A DNA stretch of 64,000 nt from Odiellus spinosus (Eukaryota > Arthropoda > Arachnida > Opiliones > Phalangiidae): positions 4,643,424 through 4,707,423 of the forward strand of contig OY987231.1 of the NCBI GenBank assembly GCA_963920705.1, read 5' to 3'. A model generated the notes under the pieces. It did no database searches, was not told where the DNA came from, and worked only from the letters and a program-made list of their open reading frames with translations. Positions 34,546-45,688 of this stretch are shown here, piece after piece; positions within the stretch are counted from its first letter, which is position 1; every line of letters begins with the position of its first letter. The translations under genes were made by a program, and so were the position numbers.

Positions 34546-35667
34546 CTGATAATAGAACAAAGTCTAATATATACTTAAAGAAAGGTGGATTTTCTTTTGT
34601 TGTAATATAGATAGGTTCGAGGGTGATTGGAAAAATATTTCGTCATTTTAAAAGGTAGTGAAATTCCTTTTCACGCGCACTCTGACGTAATTGAATCTCA
34701 TTTTTTGTCGAGTTTATTATTGGAAGTTAACTCGGGCTACGGTAATTAGCTAAAACTATCGCTTTTCGGAGCTCCGCGGCGATTAAAAAGTTGAAAACAA
34801 TAAATGAACCGCGACTCTCACCCAGCAGCCTATTACTAAAAAACGACGATATATATTACGCAAACTAGGGTTTTTATAAGCCTACATATACATAATTATA
34901 CGTTCGAGAGGGAGTGTATACGACACGCGTGAAAATAAGAACCAACACGATAATTAGGAACAAAAAATAATACCCTATTTCCATATAATGATCCTTTAAA
35001 TATAATTTAGAGATTGACCAAGCGCGGTACGCGTACGTGAACGCCGAAGTATATAGAGTTATATAAGACAAATTAAAAATTAAAATAACCTAAAGAGATT
35101 ACTTAATTTTTAGTTTTCTTAGACCATAAAGTATAATACAGAAGTATCTCAAATAGTATTTAAATAAGTACTTTTATGTTTCGAACTTACAGGAGAGAAG
35201 GGGAGGCAAGCCAATCAAATCTCGTCTTTTTATTCCAATATATATTTAAAAACGGGAAGCCCTGAAAAGGTGGCGCTACATTTTACATAACAATTGATAT
35301 CAATTCAAGCAAAAGTATGTTTTTCGGAGACATATAGCACGTAATAAGATTTTACAAAAGTAAAAATTCTGATTGGCTATGGAAGAAGATGGTGGACGAT
35401 TTAAATAATTCGAGGGGTAAAACGCTAACTTTAAACCTTTAAGATACTTTTTAAGAGGAAGGAACCTTTTTATTATACTATTACTGTTTAATCAACAAAA
35501 TGGGGCTTTCGATTTCCCTTCACCTGAGCACCTAAATCCAAATAACTGAGATTCTCTGATCAAAAAGTAGAGCAAAAAAACCGTTTTCTAACATAAAAAA
35601 CCGAAGCAAATCGCAAGTTCCGAGTGAAAATCAGTACAAAACTGCGCTCATACTATATGGAATTTAA
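34546..35667. other. Spacer, mostly unique
   Basis: Contains ggtggcgctac at about 35271 (a CTCF-like word) and a unique block at 34720-35070. No gene recognised. Confidence 0.35.
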
Positions 35668-35782
35668 GGGTCACCAGTGAAGACCTTTTTTGAAGAAGTC
35701 GATTTGAACATTAGAAAGTGGTTTGAAAATGGTTTCAAAGTGGTTTGAAAATGGTTTCAAAGTGTTCAGTGTAAACGTAGCT
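35668..35782. mobile_element. Family F MITE, copy 1
   Basis: Right end agtgtaaacgtagct with the internal direct repeat aagtggtttgaaaatggttt given twice; left end (gtcaccagtgaagacc) decayed. Family F has ends like gctacgttcacactagagac. Confidence 0.6.
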
Positions 35783-36995
35783 AAAAATACCCCGCAAATG
35801 GTGCTATCGTGCGGAAAAAAATCGGAATTATTATTGAAATTATAGGTTTCAAATATTAAGTTACATAACATACGGTTTTTAAAGGAATTGTTGATCAATA
35901 ATATCAGGGTGAAAACTGCCTTGTTTCTCATTCAAAATTTAAACAAAGTGCAGCGAATGACACTTGACTCAACACACCACTTTGCTTTTCCACTGTGCGC
36001 ATGCCCGCGCTCGAAACGCTTACTAGTGGCGAAAAGAAAAAAAACGTTCACTTGGTGAGGCGCGCGTATTACCCCATGTAAGTTTTTTTCCCTGCCATTT
36101 TCACCAAGTGAAAGTTCGCCCTATACCGCTATAGCGCCCCAAGTATTGGCTAAATTGTGTATTTCCTAAAATCTCTTCACTTAATTTTTGTAGTTTTCGG
36201 ACTCCATGCATCTCTATTAAAAAAAAATTAATTGCACAGTTTTGAGTGTCATTTATATTAAAAACATGAGTGGAAATGCGCAAATTTGAAAGAAATCTTT
36301 AAAAAAATAAAAGTAAAAATGGTCGATATTATAGGAATTAATAGGACCACATTGAAAATATAGGAAAAGGGTTAAAATATATAAATTGTGGTCACACAAA
36401 ACTGTACGGAAACCTGAAACTCTCAAGTTTAATCGCGCGCAGTTAAATAAAAGTATAAGATATACGTTGACGTTCACGTACGTGTTGAATTGGGGGTATC
36501 GGCGGCTGTCTCGATATGAAATTCGTATACGAGCTAGGCGTGTTAGAAATTTGGTAAAGATCGTTCGAAATATATAAATTAATAAAACGGAGATTTTAGT
36601 AGGGAATGGGGTTTGGGACGCTAGCGGGCCAATATTAACGAGATGAGGAAATATAATTGGCTTTTAAGAATATAGTTTCGGTGGCCAAGAGATAAGAGAG
36701 CTAGGAGTCGACAATTCAGCCTTCGCCACCAACAAAATCAAGCTATCATAATTCGAACCGCACCATATATAGGTCACAAACACGCCTTTTAGAATAAATA
36801 TCTATAATATTGAGGGAAGGAGGGGGTCAACTCCCCCCACCCCGACTTCGACTCACCCACCCCCCTCTTTTGAGCAGTTTACGTTGAAAAATAGATCGAA
36901 ACCAGTGATTTCCCCCACATTCAACCCCGCGAATATGATAGCTTTCAAGCCAAAATCAAGTATCTCTTCGTCGATACTCACATTTGGCTATCAAA
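35783..36995. other. Spacer with a small palindrome and a unique island
   Basis: 36047-36118 is bounded by ttcacttggtga and its exact inverse. 36590-36990 is unique, with agagataagagagc and a C-rich part. The word attataggaattaatagg at about 36330 recalls the minisatellites at 59-61.7 kb. Confidence 0.4.
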
Positions 36996-37209
36996 CGTCG
37001 GCCTATTCTTTTAATGTTAGGACATTACAAGCGCTATTGAAGGCTGAAACAATATGATTGGCCAGAATTTATACATTCAAACTTATCCAAATAATTTAAA
37101 CACAAAAACGTGTATAACTATTGTTTTAAAATTCCCGGCTACGTTTTTCTGGCACGGTGATTTCGAAAATAAATTCAAAAGCAATCCATTTTTAGCTCCA
37201 AGTTTCTCT
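36996..37209. mobile_element. Family B fragment, right part
   Basis: Carries tgttaggacattacaagcgc, ctgaaacaatatgattggcc, and the end gctccaagtttctct followed by TTAA (37210-37213). Confidence 0.8.
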
Positions 37210-37213
37210 TTAA

Positions 37214-37433
37214 TGTCAAATTGATCTCGCGCAGCAATCTCGACAATATCATCACATTTCATTTACAGAAGCGTGACGTCGGTTTTACTTTTCAATTCAA
37301 AGCGCTCCCATAACCAAACACAATTAGAAAAAATATTATAATTTGGTAAAAAAAAATGATCCAAATTAGAAAATTCCAATGGAATTCGACAAAATGAAAT
37401 AACTCTAATTCAACCTTTCGTTCAACTTTTTTC
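37214..37433. mobile_element. Family C fragment
   Basis: Shows tcaaattgatctcgcgcagc, gcgtgacgtcggttttactt, gctcccataaccaaa and gaattcgacaaaatg. It lies directly between family B and family H elements. Confidence 0.6.
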
Positions 37434-37752
37434 AATAGTTGATATTATAGAAGAACTTGTGGGTGCGACATCTTGTTCGAATGATGCTAACTACGTCACG
37501 AAATCACGTGGCGTTAAGGTTATACAGGGAGTTATTTCCGTTTTCATGAAACGATCAAACGCTAGGGGTCAGACGGTTCAGTCACTCGGGATAGACCCGA
37601 CTTTGAGAGCTGACACGGATATAGAAAAAAATAAGCTTAAGAAATGCTCGGTGTTCACGAGCGCTATGAGCTTTACAAGCTATGACGTAGCTGATGACGT
37701 CGACGGCAAGATTCATTAAGTAAGCTCCTCCTCTTTTATCATAGAAACTATT
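37434..37752 (+). mobile_element. Repeat family H, copy 2
   Basis: A 319-bp inverted copy of 17503-17818, with ends aatagttgatattatag and atcatagaaactatt. An 86-codon open frame runs across it, but copy 1 lacks a matching frame, so it is not a gene. Confidence 0.85.
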
Positions 37753-37794
37753 TGATGTATTTTGTCAAAATTTTCCATATATAAACAGTTACAA

Positions 37795-37945
37795 GCTCTG
37801 TTGAAAGCTGAAACAATATGATTGGCCCGAATTTATATTTACTTTTATTCAAACTTAAACCAATTTTAGAAATTAATTTAAACAATAGAAACTAGAAAAA
37901 TAGTTTTGAAAATTCTCGAATACGTTTTTTAACTCAAAGTTTCCC
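37795..37945. mobile_element. Family B fragment
   Basis: Contains ctgttgaaagctgaaacaat and aatttatatttactttta, and ends near ctcaaagtttcccttaa. Partial and diverged. Confidence 0.7.
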
Positions 37946-38356
37946 TTAAATTGGCGAGGTTGACCAGAAATCAATTTAACAAGGTCCCGATCCTGTGGAT
38001 ATTTTCCAACAAAGTTTTTCAAATTTTTAAATAATTTAATTTAAAGGGAGAATAAAGTCTACTACTTAAAATAATTAAAAAACAATTCGCGATAATCAAC
38101 TAAACTAAAAACAAGATTAACTCTTTAAAATGCCGACCCGTACACTGTAAGTCCCTGTCCAATGGATGAAGGAGAATGACCAGGTTCTTTCCAACCATAT
38201 TATGAAACGACTTGATTAGAATAATTATTCCAATTTACTCTTTTAACTAAAAATGTCCAAAAATGAAGAGATAACTGAAATTCCATATAGTTGCTACATT
38301 TTTGAAATTAGTCGAGCTGACGTTTTGGTCCGGCCCGGGCCAACACACAGAGAGAA
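37946..38356. other. Spacer leading into the GATA cluster
   Basis: Includes a family C remnant (ggcgaggttgaccagaaatc). AT-rich up to about 38280, then unique GC-rich sequence. Confidence 0.4.
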
Positions 38357-38682
38357 AGATAAGGTATAACTCCTGGCGAAAGTTGGCCGGTACGGAGGCC
38401 CCCGAGATAAGGAACTGGCATTGTTGAAAGGGATCGAATTAACGAAGGAACGACTGCCTTTTTCTAGCGATAAGTCTCGTCCATTCTAAGTCGGCTATCA
38501 ACCGGGGGTTTTCGTCGGGTCTCTCTCTCTCTCCTTTATTCAGATGGAGGCTAACGATAAGGTCAGTCCGCGCTAAAGGCCGTAGGAATCAAGCCGGGGG
38601 AGGGGAAGGGGAAGCTATAAGGCTGTTATCCGTTGCCAGAGCTTTGATAAGGAATAACATAGCCCGGTCAAAGGCAGATAAG
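38357..38682 (+). promoter_or_regulatory. Cluster of six GATAAG sites
   Basis: GATAAG occurs within 38357-38363, 38405-38411, 38468-38474, 38555-38561, 38645-38651 and 38676-38682, all on the same strand, with a GATAAC on the other strand at about 38625-38630. Three are AGATAAG and one is TGATAAG, matching the WGATAR consensus. The block is unique, GC-rich and includes a (CT)n GAGA-type run (about 38519-38532). This is the architecture of a GATA-factor enhancer; function is inferred. Confidence 0.6.
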
Positions 38683-39879
38683 GCCTCGCGCGGAACGTGG
38701 GCCCCTCCCACTCCCCCCTCCCCTCGCCGGCTTCCCAATCAAAACCCCCACCCGCGCGCGAGCTAATATATAAGTCTTCTATTTCGCTCCCCCCCCCCCT
38801 GAACTTTTAGCGAATGCCTAGTTTATCTCGATTAGAACTATTGGAAAATTCGTTTCTACAGTCACGTAGCAACGCGTGCCCATCCGACTCGCCCCTTTTC
38901 CCATCCCCATTCACCCAGCAAACAACCCTACACGCTTTTAAAGGTATACTGTCACGCCCTCTCCTGATTATAATATATTTTGATAACAAAAATTTGGGGG
39001 TTTTCCGACCAATTCTTCCTGATTTTCCAGGTTATTAGAGCCAATCTTAATGTGAGCAGTTGTCAGCATTATTTTCGAATGCCTACGGATTATAGTTTTA
39101 GTTTTATGACACTATTTAAACGCCATTTTCAAAATTTTATACCTCTGCCGGTTGACGTGTGTTTAAGAAACTTCAAAATGAAAATTTCAATAATATATAG
39201 GTCATTTTTTCTTCCGATATATGACGTAGTTTATTAATGATAATTTTCGTACGAAAGGTAGTTCACTTTCCGGATTAAGTACTTTTACAAAAAAGGCCGC
39301 GAGAAAGCCATCTTATCACCGGTGGCAGAACGTGAGAGAATCAACCATTGCGAGATGACGTAGCATCGCGGGGATATTTACTGTTTTCCCATGATATAAC
39401 TATATATAATTTCAATCTTTTTCAACGATCTTGCAGTAACTGCTACTCAATTTCCATTTAGAGTACATGAAAAATCCATAACATCCTCACTTAAATAATT
39501 AATTTAATTTCAAATTTTAAGCGACAACCCCGGATCGCGCGATTTATTAATGGAATCATCGGGAAGATGTTCTTTCGTTCGTAGCCAAATGTTCTTAACG
39601 AAACAATAACGTCATTTGACGCCTAGTGGGTGGCTCGACAGCGAACGACCGAGCGCCGAGGTTGAAACACTTTTAAAGGCGTTAAGTGGCCCGATAATGT
39701 TACGATTTTCGCCTAAACGTTGGCTTTACCGCGAACGAGCGAGTGCCTAGGTTGGAGCACTTTTAAAGGCGTAGATAGGTAGAGTAAATTATAATAGACT
39801 TATAGAAAACGGAGTAGCGTAATTTTAAAAATAATTAAATTATCGTTTAAAAGTTGTCAAAAAATCTCTCGTATCCTAT
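38683..39879. other. GC-rich block with a TATA-like word, then spacer
   Basis: 38700-38800 holds C-rich runs and gagctaatatataagtcttc, which could be a core promoter next to the GATA cluster; no exon was found beside it. 39620-39780 contains two similar units (cgaacgaccgagcgccgagg and cgaacgagcgagtgcctagg), a 115-bp tandem pair. No gene. Confidence 0.4.
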
Positions 39880-40215
39880 AAACTATATAATTAATTATAA
39901 TATAATATTATAATATATAATAATATAATACTACAATATATAATGAAATATATAATAATATAATATTACAATATATAATAAAATATATAATAATACAATA
40001 TTATAATATATAATAAAATATATAATAATATAATATTATAATATATAATAAAATATATAAAAATATAATATAATGCACAATAATATAATATATAAAAATA
40101 TAATATAATGCACAATAATATAATATATAAAAATATAATATAATGCACAATAATATAATATATAAAAATATAATATAATGCACAATAATATAATATATAA
40201 TAATATAATATTGTA
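39880..40215. repeat. AT-only satellite tracts
   Basis: Runs of aatataatattataatata type, then about four units of a 35-bp repeat containing ataatgcacaataatataat (40070-40200). Open frames on the minus strand (Y/I-rich) are artefacts. Confidence 0.9.
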
Positions 40216-40494
40216 CCATTTCGTAGAATTGTAATACATGTAATTTCTCTTTAAACTTAATTTTTACAAGGAAACACTACACTTCGGTAACAAATTTAAA
40301 ATTTTATTAAAACTTAATTGTTTCGAAATCACAATACTAATGATTTGTATTTGAAAATGAAGTATAGTAACTTCGAAACGTTGTATTTTTAATAAAATTT
40401 TATATTTATTTCCGAAGTGTAGTGGTTCTTTGTGAAAATAGATTCATTACTAATTTTACCGGCAATTATTAGATTTTTAAAATAATAAATTTCT
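40216..40494. other. AT-rich spacer
   Basis: Contains ttaattgtttcgaaatcac and a nearby partial inverse (acttcgaaacgttgtatt), bounding about 100 bp. No gene. Confidence 0.4.
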
Positions 40495-40735
40495 CGTTAA
40501 ATTTTCCAAACCTTTCTAGAACTTTCCAGAATTTTCCTCAACTTTCCAGAATTTTCTAGATTTTTCTAAACTTTTTTATAATTTTGTAGAACTTTTCAGA
40601 CTTTTCTAGATTTTTCTAAACTTTTTTATAATTTTCTAGAACTTTCCAGACTTTTCTAGAACTTTGAAGCACTTTCCAGAATTTTCTAAACCCCCGCATA
40701 CTTTTCTGATACCTTCTAGAACATTCTGGAGAAAG
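40495..40735 (+). repeat. TTCTAGAA-rich degenerate minisatellite, family E
   Basis: Repeats around actttccagaattttctaga and acttttctagatttttc, inverted relative to 30120-30315 and similar to 49140-49270. Confidence 0.8.
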
Positions 40736-41553
40736 ATACCAAATTAAACCAAATAAAGATATCCGAGCTGCAAAAATAAAAGTTTAACTAAAAAAACGAA
40801 TTTTCGACACTATAAAGCTCTTTGGAAAAATGAAGCCGCGGTGGCCTATAGTATCCCTTTAAAGTCGAAATCAATTAAAATCGTTCGCTTTTCGGTAATA
40901 CGACGTCCTATAAATATAAAGCCTACGAAATTTCGCCCCAGAATAATACGGGAAATATACCCCCCACCCCTTTGAACCTCCGTTCCCTATCTCGGTGTAA
41001 TAGACCCGCGTTATACTTTCAATACGAGTCGGCGTTTATTCGTTGGGGTCCCGTTTTGTCGAGAGATACGCGCTGATATCCAAGTTCAACTCATAGGGAA
41101 CCAGGGCTCGCTTCCCCCTTTCGATTATCGAATAAAATTTCACCCTCGAACTACGGCACCCACCAATCTACGTCTCTGACGGAAAATCACAAAAATCAGA
41201 GAAGAATCAAATTGGGACGGACGTATAAACGTAGTAACCTATAAGATACGATCCATTCGTCGGAATCAATACGAATTGACAACGACGATTTAGGTAATAT
41301 TAGCTAAACGTCACGCTATAGGCTATTATAACGACGAAAGTATAATTATCGAATCAGAGAGAAGCCTAGATCGAATCCGATATATAGTTAGGCATATTTC
41401 GTCGTTGCAAACTCAATCTGAAATTTACAAATCTCGAGATCGGAATGAATGGATGGAAGCCCGAGATGACGTCGTTCGCGCGCCAGTTTAGTACCAGATT
41501 CCGACAACTTACTTCCCTCCCTCCTCTCCCATACATATATAGGTAAATGTTAA
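40736..41553. other. Mostly unique spacer
   Basis: 40820-41530 contains cpg-bearing unique DNA (cgtcgttcgcgcgccagttt, ctaaacgtcacgctatagg). No gene. Confidence 0.35.
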
Positions 41554-41891
41554 AGGGAAACTTGGAGCTAAAAATGAAACAGATTTTGAATTTGTTTTCG
41601 GAATCACCATATTCGAGAATTTCCAAAAAAAAGACGAATTCGAAATTGAAGATGAACTAACAGGGGGGTACACTCTTTACGCGCCGATCTGTTAAAAGAT
41701 GTCGCTATCGAAGTTCCCATTCTGATCCTATTCTGATTGGCTAAGTATGACGAGAGAGACAAACTAAGCGGTAACCCCGTCCCTCGCGCTTCGATACTTG
41801 ACGCGTTTCACATAGCAACGGGTGTAATACGTGGATAGGTACGAGAGCGAGAGATAGAGCGCGCCATCTATTGTGATAATTCAGCATTATA

Positions 41892-42553
41892 CAGGGTGTT
41901 TCGAAAATGGTGGTAGAATTAATAATATAAAACTTGAAAAAAAAGGCAAAATCTTACATGGAAACAGGTTCTATTTAACGGCTCTTTTTGATTGGTTTCA
42001 AGGTTGGTAAAAGTATTGATAATCTCGCATTTCGACGTAACTTTTATAAAAGGCAACATCTTCAATAGAAACAGGTGCTTTTTAACAGCTCTTTTCGATG
42101 GTTTAAAGGTTATTTTATAATACCAACTATCGAAAAGATCTTGGGATTTAAAAGCCGGTCTATTCTTTAAATGTTGAAGGCTGAAATAATATGATTGACC
42201 CGAATTTATGGGTTCTATGGGTCATTCTAAGACGAAAATATTCTATGACGTTTTGTCGTACGGGGCGCCGTTTACGAGTTACGAAATGAATCATGGGCGG
42301 ATGACCCCTTAACGTATACATTAATAAACGTATACTCAATGCTAAAATCAAATTTTTATCAAGCGCGTGCTTTTAAAAAGCCAGCTATGTAATTAAACGT
42401 ATTTTATCATTGAATATACGTTTATTAATGTACGTTAAGGGGTCATCGTAATTCTTAAAGGGCGCCACATAAAAGAAAACGTCATAGACCATTTTCGTCT
42501 TAAAATGACCCATAGAACCCACTCGGTCCTACCATCATTTTCGAAACACCCTG
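41892..42553. mobile_element. TA-flanked Tc1/mariner-type non-autonomous element
   Basis: 662 bp with ends CAGGGTGTTTCGAAAATG and the exact inverse, the repeat running to about 25 bp with one mismatch. TA is duplicated on both sides (41890-41891, 42554-42555). The uninterrupted target is seen at 16073. No transposase frame. It holds a further palindrome at 42210-42520. Confidence 0.88.
42210..42520. mobile_element. Innermost inverted-repeat element
   Basis: 311 bp; ends gggttctatgggtcatt and the exact inverse. The arms continue imperfectly (gacgaaaatattctatgacg), with a second inner palindrome around ttaacgtatacattaataaa (42310) and its inverse (42420). A target duplication was not found, so it could instead be the native body of the TA element. 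Confidence 0.7.
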
Positions 42554-43000
42554 TATTTTATACCCAATGGCCGGAGCCCCTGGAAGTTGGTTTATGAGCA
42601 TGAAAATTTCGAATTCGTCAATTATTAGACACGTTTTTGGTGTTTTTATTAATTTATAAAGTTTGGTAAAATTTGAATGAAAGTAAATATAAATTCGGGT
42701 CAATCATATTATTTCAGCCTTCAACATTTAAAGAATAGACCGGCTTTTAAATCCCAAGACCTTTTCGATAGTTGGTATTATAAAATAACCTTTAAACCAG
42801 CGAAAAGAGCTGTTAAGAAGCACCTGTTTCTATTGAAGATGGTGCCTTTTATAAAAGTTGCGTCGAAATGCGAGATTATCAATACTTTTACCAACCTTGA
42901 AACCAATCAAAAAGAGCCGTTAAATAGAACCTGTTTCCATGTAAGATTTTGCCTTTTTTTTTTTCAAGTTTTATATTATCAATTATTAATAAAACTAATA

Positions 43001-43425
43001 AACTAAAACTAACGCCAGCGAGCCCAAAAATATATGATTTAATTTGGTGGCCCTTTAATAAATTTATCCGACAGTTATTTGAAAACGAAGAGGTGGCACG
43101 GTTTTAAACGCTCCTTAAACGCGCTGAATTCTAAGATTGGGACGAACGAGGCGCGAATACCGACTGTTGCCTCAGCTCCTATACACGATCCAGTCGTATA
43201 CGATCATGCACTTTACAATTGGAGTAAAACGATTCAATGGCTCGATAACCTATGGGGGATAGATGAGAGCGCGAAGGAACGCACGATGATTGTCGCCTGA
43301 TGAAAAGCCAGAATGATTAGCGCCGGGGTTACGTAACGGCGAAGGAAGAGAGAGGGGGTTGGAGCGGTATCGCTTATCTCTCCCACGCGAGAGACGCTAT
43401 CGAAAGAGAGCTATACCGATACTAG
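43001..43425. other. Non-repeat spacer
   Basis: A 73-codon frame (43079-43300) reads IHDPVVYDHALYNWSKTIQW; it looks more protein-like than most frames here but matches no family I know and has no clear splice partners. Confidence 0.35.
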
Positions 43426-43605
43426 CCGCGTTCACACTAGAAACTTTGAAAGCGTTTTTAGCCGTTTTGGAAAAGTAAAAGCGAAATATTTTGCGCTCAA
43501 TTGTAAAGATCCTTTGTCTAAATGTTTAATTATTTGCTTGAAAACTCGATTTGAACATACGAAACGCTTCGAAATCGGTTTCAAATTTCGTAGTGTGAAC
43601 GTCTG
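43426..43605. mobile_element. Family F MITE, copy 2
   Basis: About 180 bp: left cgcgttcacactagaaactt, right gtagtgtgaacgt, with cggtttcaaattt inside. Confidence 0.75.
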
Positions 43606-43803
43606 CTTCGGACGCGCGCGGCCGCGAGCAACTGCGCCAGATTATTGGCGCGCGTGCGAATAGGGGAACATCACTGGGGGAGGTTAAGGGGACGGGGGAG
43701 AGACCCCCAGAGAGGATGCAGCCAGAGATAAGGCAGCGCGGCCGGGCTATCAGAGAGAGAGTGAGAGAAGTAATCTTTTTTCGACACCCGATTATTTATT
43801 CAA
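43606..43803. other. GC-rich unique piece
   Basis: Contains gcgcgcggccgcgagc and gagataaggcagcgcggccg; possible regulatory island. Confidence 0.35.
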
Positions 43804-44205
43804 AGGGAGAATGCAACCTAATAACAAGTGTTTTTTTTATCGATTCCTTATCGTTTAAATAAGCCTAATCCAAAACAAATATTAAACAAGAAATAAATTT
43901 AAAACACACGGAAAATAGGCTTAGCGGAATTCATGGAGATCCTGAATTGGCTCCGTGTAAGGTCTAGCGACCAATGAGCAAAGGCCCGTCGTTCTCGCGA
44001 GATCTCGACGAGACTTACAATCGCGTTCGATTGGTCGCTAGACCTTATACGCGAGGAAATCAGGATCTCCATGAATCCCGCTAAGCCTATTTTCCTGGTA
44101 AGTTTTAAATTTATTTCTATAGTTCAATATTTGTTTTGTAAACGTTTTATTGGTGGATTAGGCCTATTTAAACGATAAGAAATCGGTGAAAAAAATCACT
44201 TGTTA
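43804..44205. mobile_element. Family A element, right tip missing
   Basis: Starts AGGGAGAATGCAACC after TCAA; palindromic centre at 43915-44100 as in 21851-22280. It ends at about 44205 before the gcattctccct tip. Confidence 0.85.
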
Positions 44206-44839
44206 CCCGACAACAAATGATTTTCTATCATATATTCCTTATCAGTTATTTACTTTTCATTTCAGTGCGCTCCGATATGATAAGAATTTGTTCCAATTCT
44301 GTTGGAATTTTACAATTTGGAAAAGCGGAAGCTGAAAGCCGATTTTCGAAGCTGAATCTTATTTTGCGACGGTATCACAAACAGGAGAATTTCCGAACTT
44401 TCCAATTTTGCATGACTAAGCTAAATTTTAGTGCTGGTTTTTTCACCTTTGAATACTCGCGAATCAGTCATGAGAGAGCCACTCAATTTGGACCTTACCG
44501 TTTGCTTACGTTTTTCTTCTGAAAATTATTCGAATAACGACCAAATTAGTAAAATAACGAAAAAAGACCGTCTTTAAATTTGGACAAATTAAACCATATT
44601 TTAATTTCTATGGGAAAATTAAGACGAAACGGATTTCCTGATACGTTCCACGCTGTGGGAAAGATCGGAAATTCCATTGTGAAAACAGTTTCGCAATGGT
44701 ATTAACCGTCCCTAAAATTCTTGTAGAGTATATAGAAAAGGAGGAAGGCTGAGATACCGATTAGGAAATCTACATAGGTTGGTTCGTAACCCGCATCATC
44801 GCGAGAGCATGATACTTAATATATTCTAGATACCCTACC
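44206..44839. other. Spacer
   Basis: A 101-codon frame at 44217-44522 has no family likeness or splice partners that I can see. Otherwise AT-rich. Confidence 0.35.
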
Positions 44840-45138
44840 CCCCCATCTACCAAAATGGGTAATCAGTCACAAATACACGTTTTTCGAGGATTAAGAGATT
44901 AAAATTCGCGCCTTTTTCAAATACTCGTGAAACACGTCATATGTTAGCAAATTAGATCAATTGCATATTTTTAGAAACTAAATACGCACGCGTCAGGGTG
45001 GGGTGGAAAGGGGGAGTTCCTGTCAAAGTCACGTATTATCCCACCCGACTCAGAGATGGCGCTGCAATCAACCCGCGGTTTGTTGACGACATAGATATGG
45101 GAAGAAACATCTCTATAGTGTAGCGTTGTAAGATATCA
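44840..45138. mobile_element. Family D element, right part
   Basis: Shares ctaccaaaatgggtaatc, aacacgtcatatgttagcaa and the end tagcgttgtaagat with 62680-63138. Carries agatggcgc at 45054-45062. Confidence 0.82.
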
Positions 45139-45536
45139 GATTACGTCCCACCGCCAAAGATAACAAGATAGTCAGGCCTATTGTAATAGCCACACCTCTC
45201 AAGGCTGTAAACGTCTCGAATCCCAAATTAAAAAAAAATATTCATATTTTCCCAAAGAACAGAATTCATAAAAACATAATTAAATATAAACTAAAAGAAT
45301 ATGATAAAATAAACTAACTAGGGTTATATGTTGCAAAAATATAATCAAAAGGACTATGTAACTGACACGCGAGTAAGACCTTTTTTTATTATTCTTATCA
45401 ACGCTAAAACCAAAATTTACCATTTAAACGCTTTATCAATTAGTTAACTTGACAACCTTGCGTAATTTACAACATTATCGACTGACCTTTACTTCAAATG
45501 GTCACTGACCCTTCAACGCGAATAAATTCAGGATCT
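45139..45536. other. AT-rich spacer
   Basis: Nothing recognised. Confidence 0.35.
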
Positions 45537-45688
45537 TCATGAATGCAGCTAAGCCTATTTTTCAGGTAAATTTTAAAGTTATTTCTAGTTTAAGATTTGT
45601 TAGTTTCGTTTACTGATGGATTAGACCAATTTAAACGATAAGGAATCAATAAAAAAAAAATCACTTGGTGTTAGGTTGCATTTTCCCT
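45537..45688. mobile_element. Family A, right half only
   Basis: Reads caggatcttcatgaatgcag, gctaagcctatttttcaggt, and ends gcattttccct. Single arm, diverged. Confidence 0.8.

Larger units (their letters stand above)
41633..42629. mobile_element. Family I copy 2, itself interrupted
   Basis: Begins gacgaattcgaaattgaag, ends aaatttcgaattcgtcaatt; collinear with 15914-16142 except for an extra piece (caacgggtgtaatacgtgg) and the TA-flanked insertion at 41892-42553. Confidence 0.85.
41554..43000. mobile_element. Family B element interrupted by nested insertions
   Basis: TTAA (41550-41553) then AGGGAAACTTGGAGC and tttgttttcggaatcacca as in 27825. Family B sequence breaks at 41632 and resumes at about 42630 (ttagacacgtttttggtg, ttcgggtcaatcatatt). 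In between lies family I copy 2. From about 42693 to 42985 the sequence is an inverted copy of 41920-42208. Confidence 0.82.

Noticed and set aside
37459..37719. 86-codon frame as a gene
   Set aside because: It lies inside repeat family H and the other copy does not keep the frame.
42677..43006. 109-codon frame as a gene
   Set aside because: It covers family B sequence and the inverted duplication of the transposon nest.
43079..43300. 73-codon frame with protein-like composition
   Set aside because: No recognised family, no matching splice sites and no neighbours; kept only as a note in the spacer entry.
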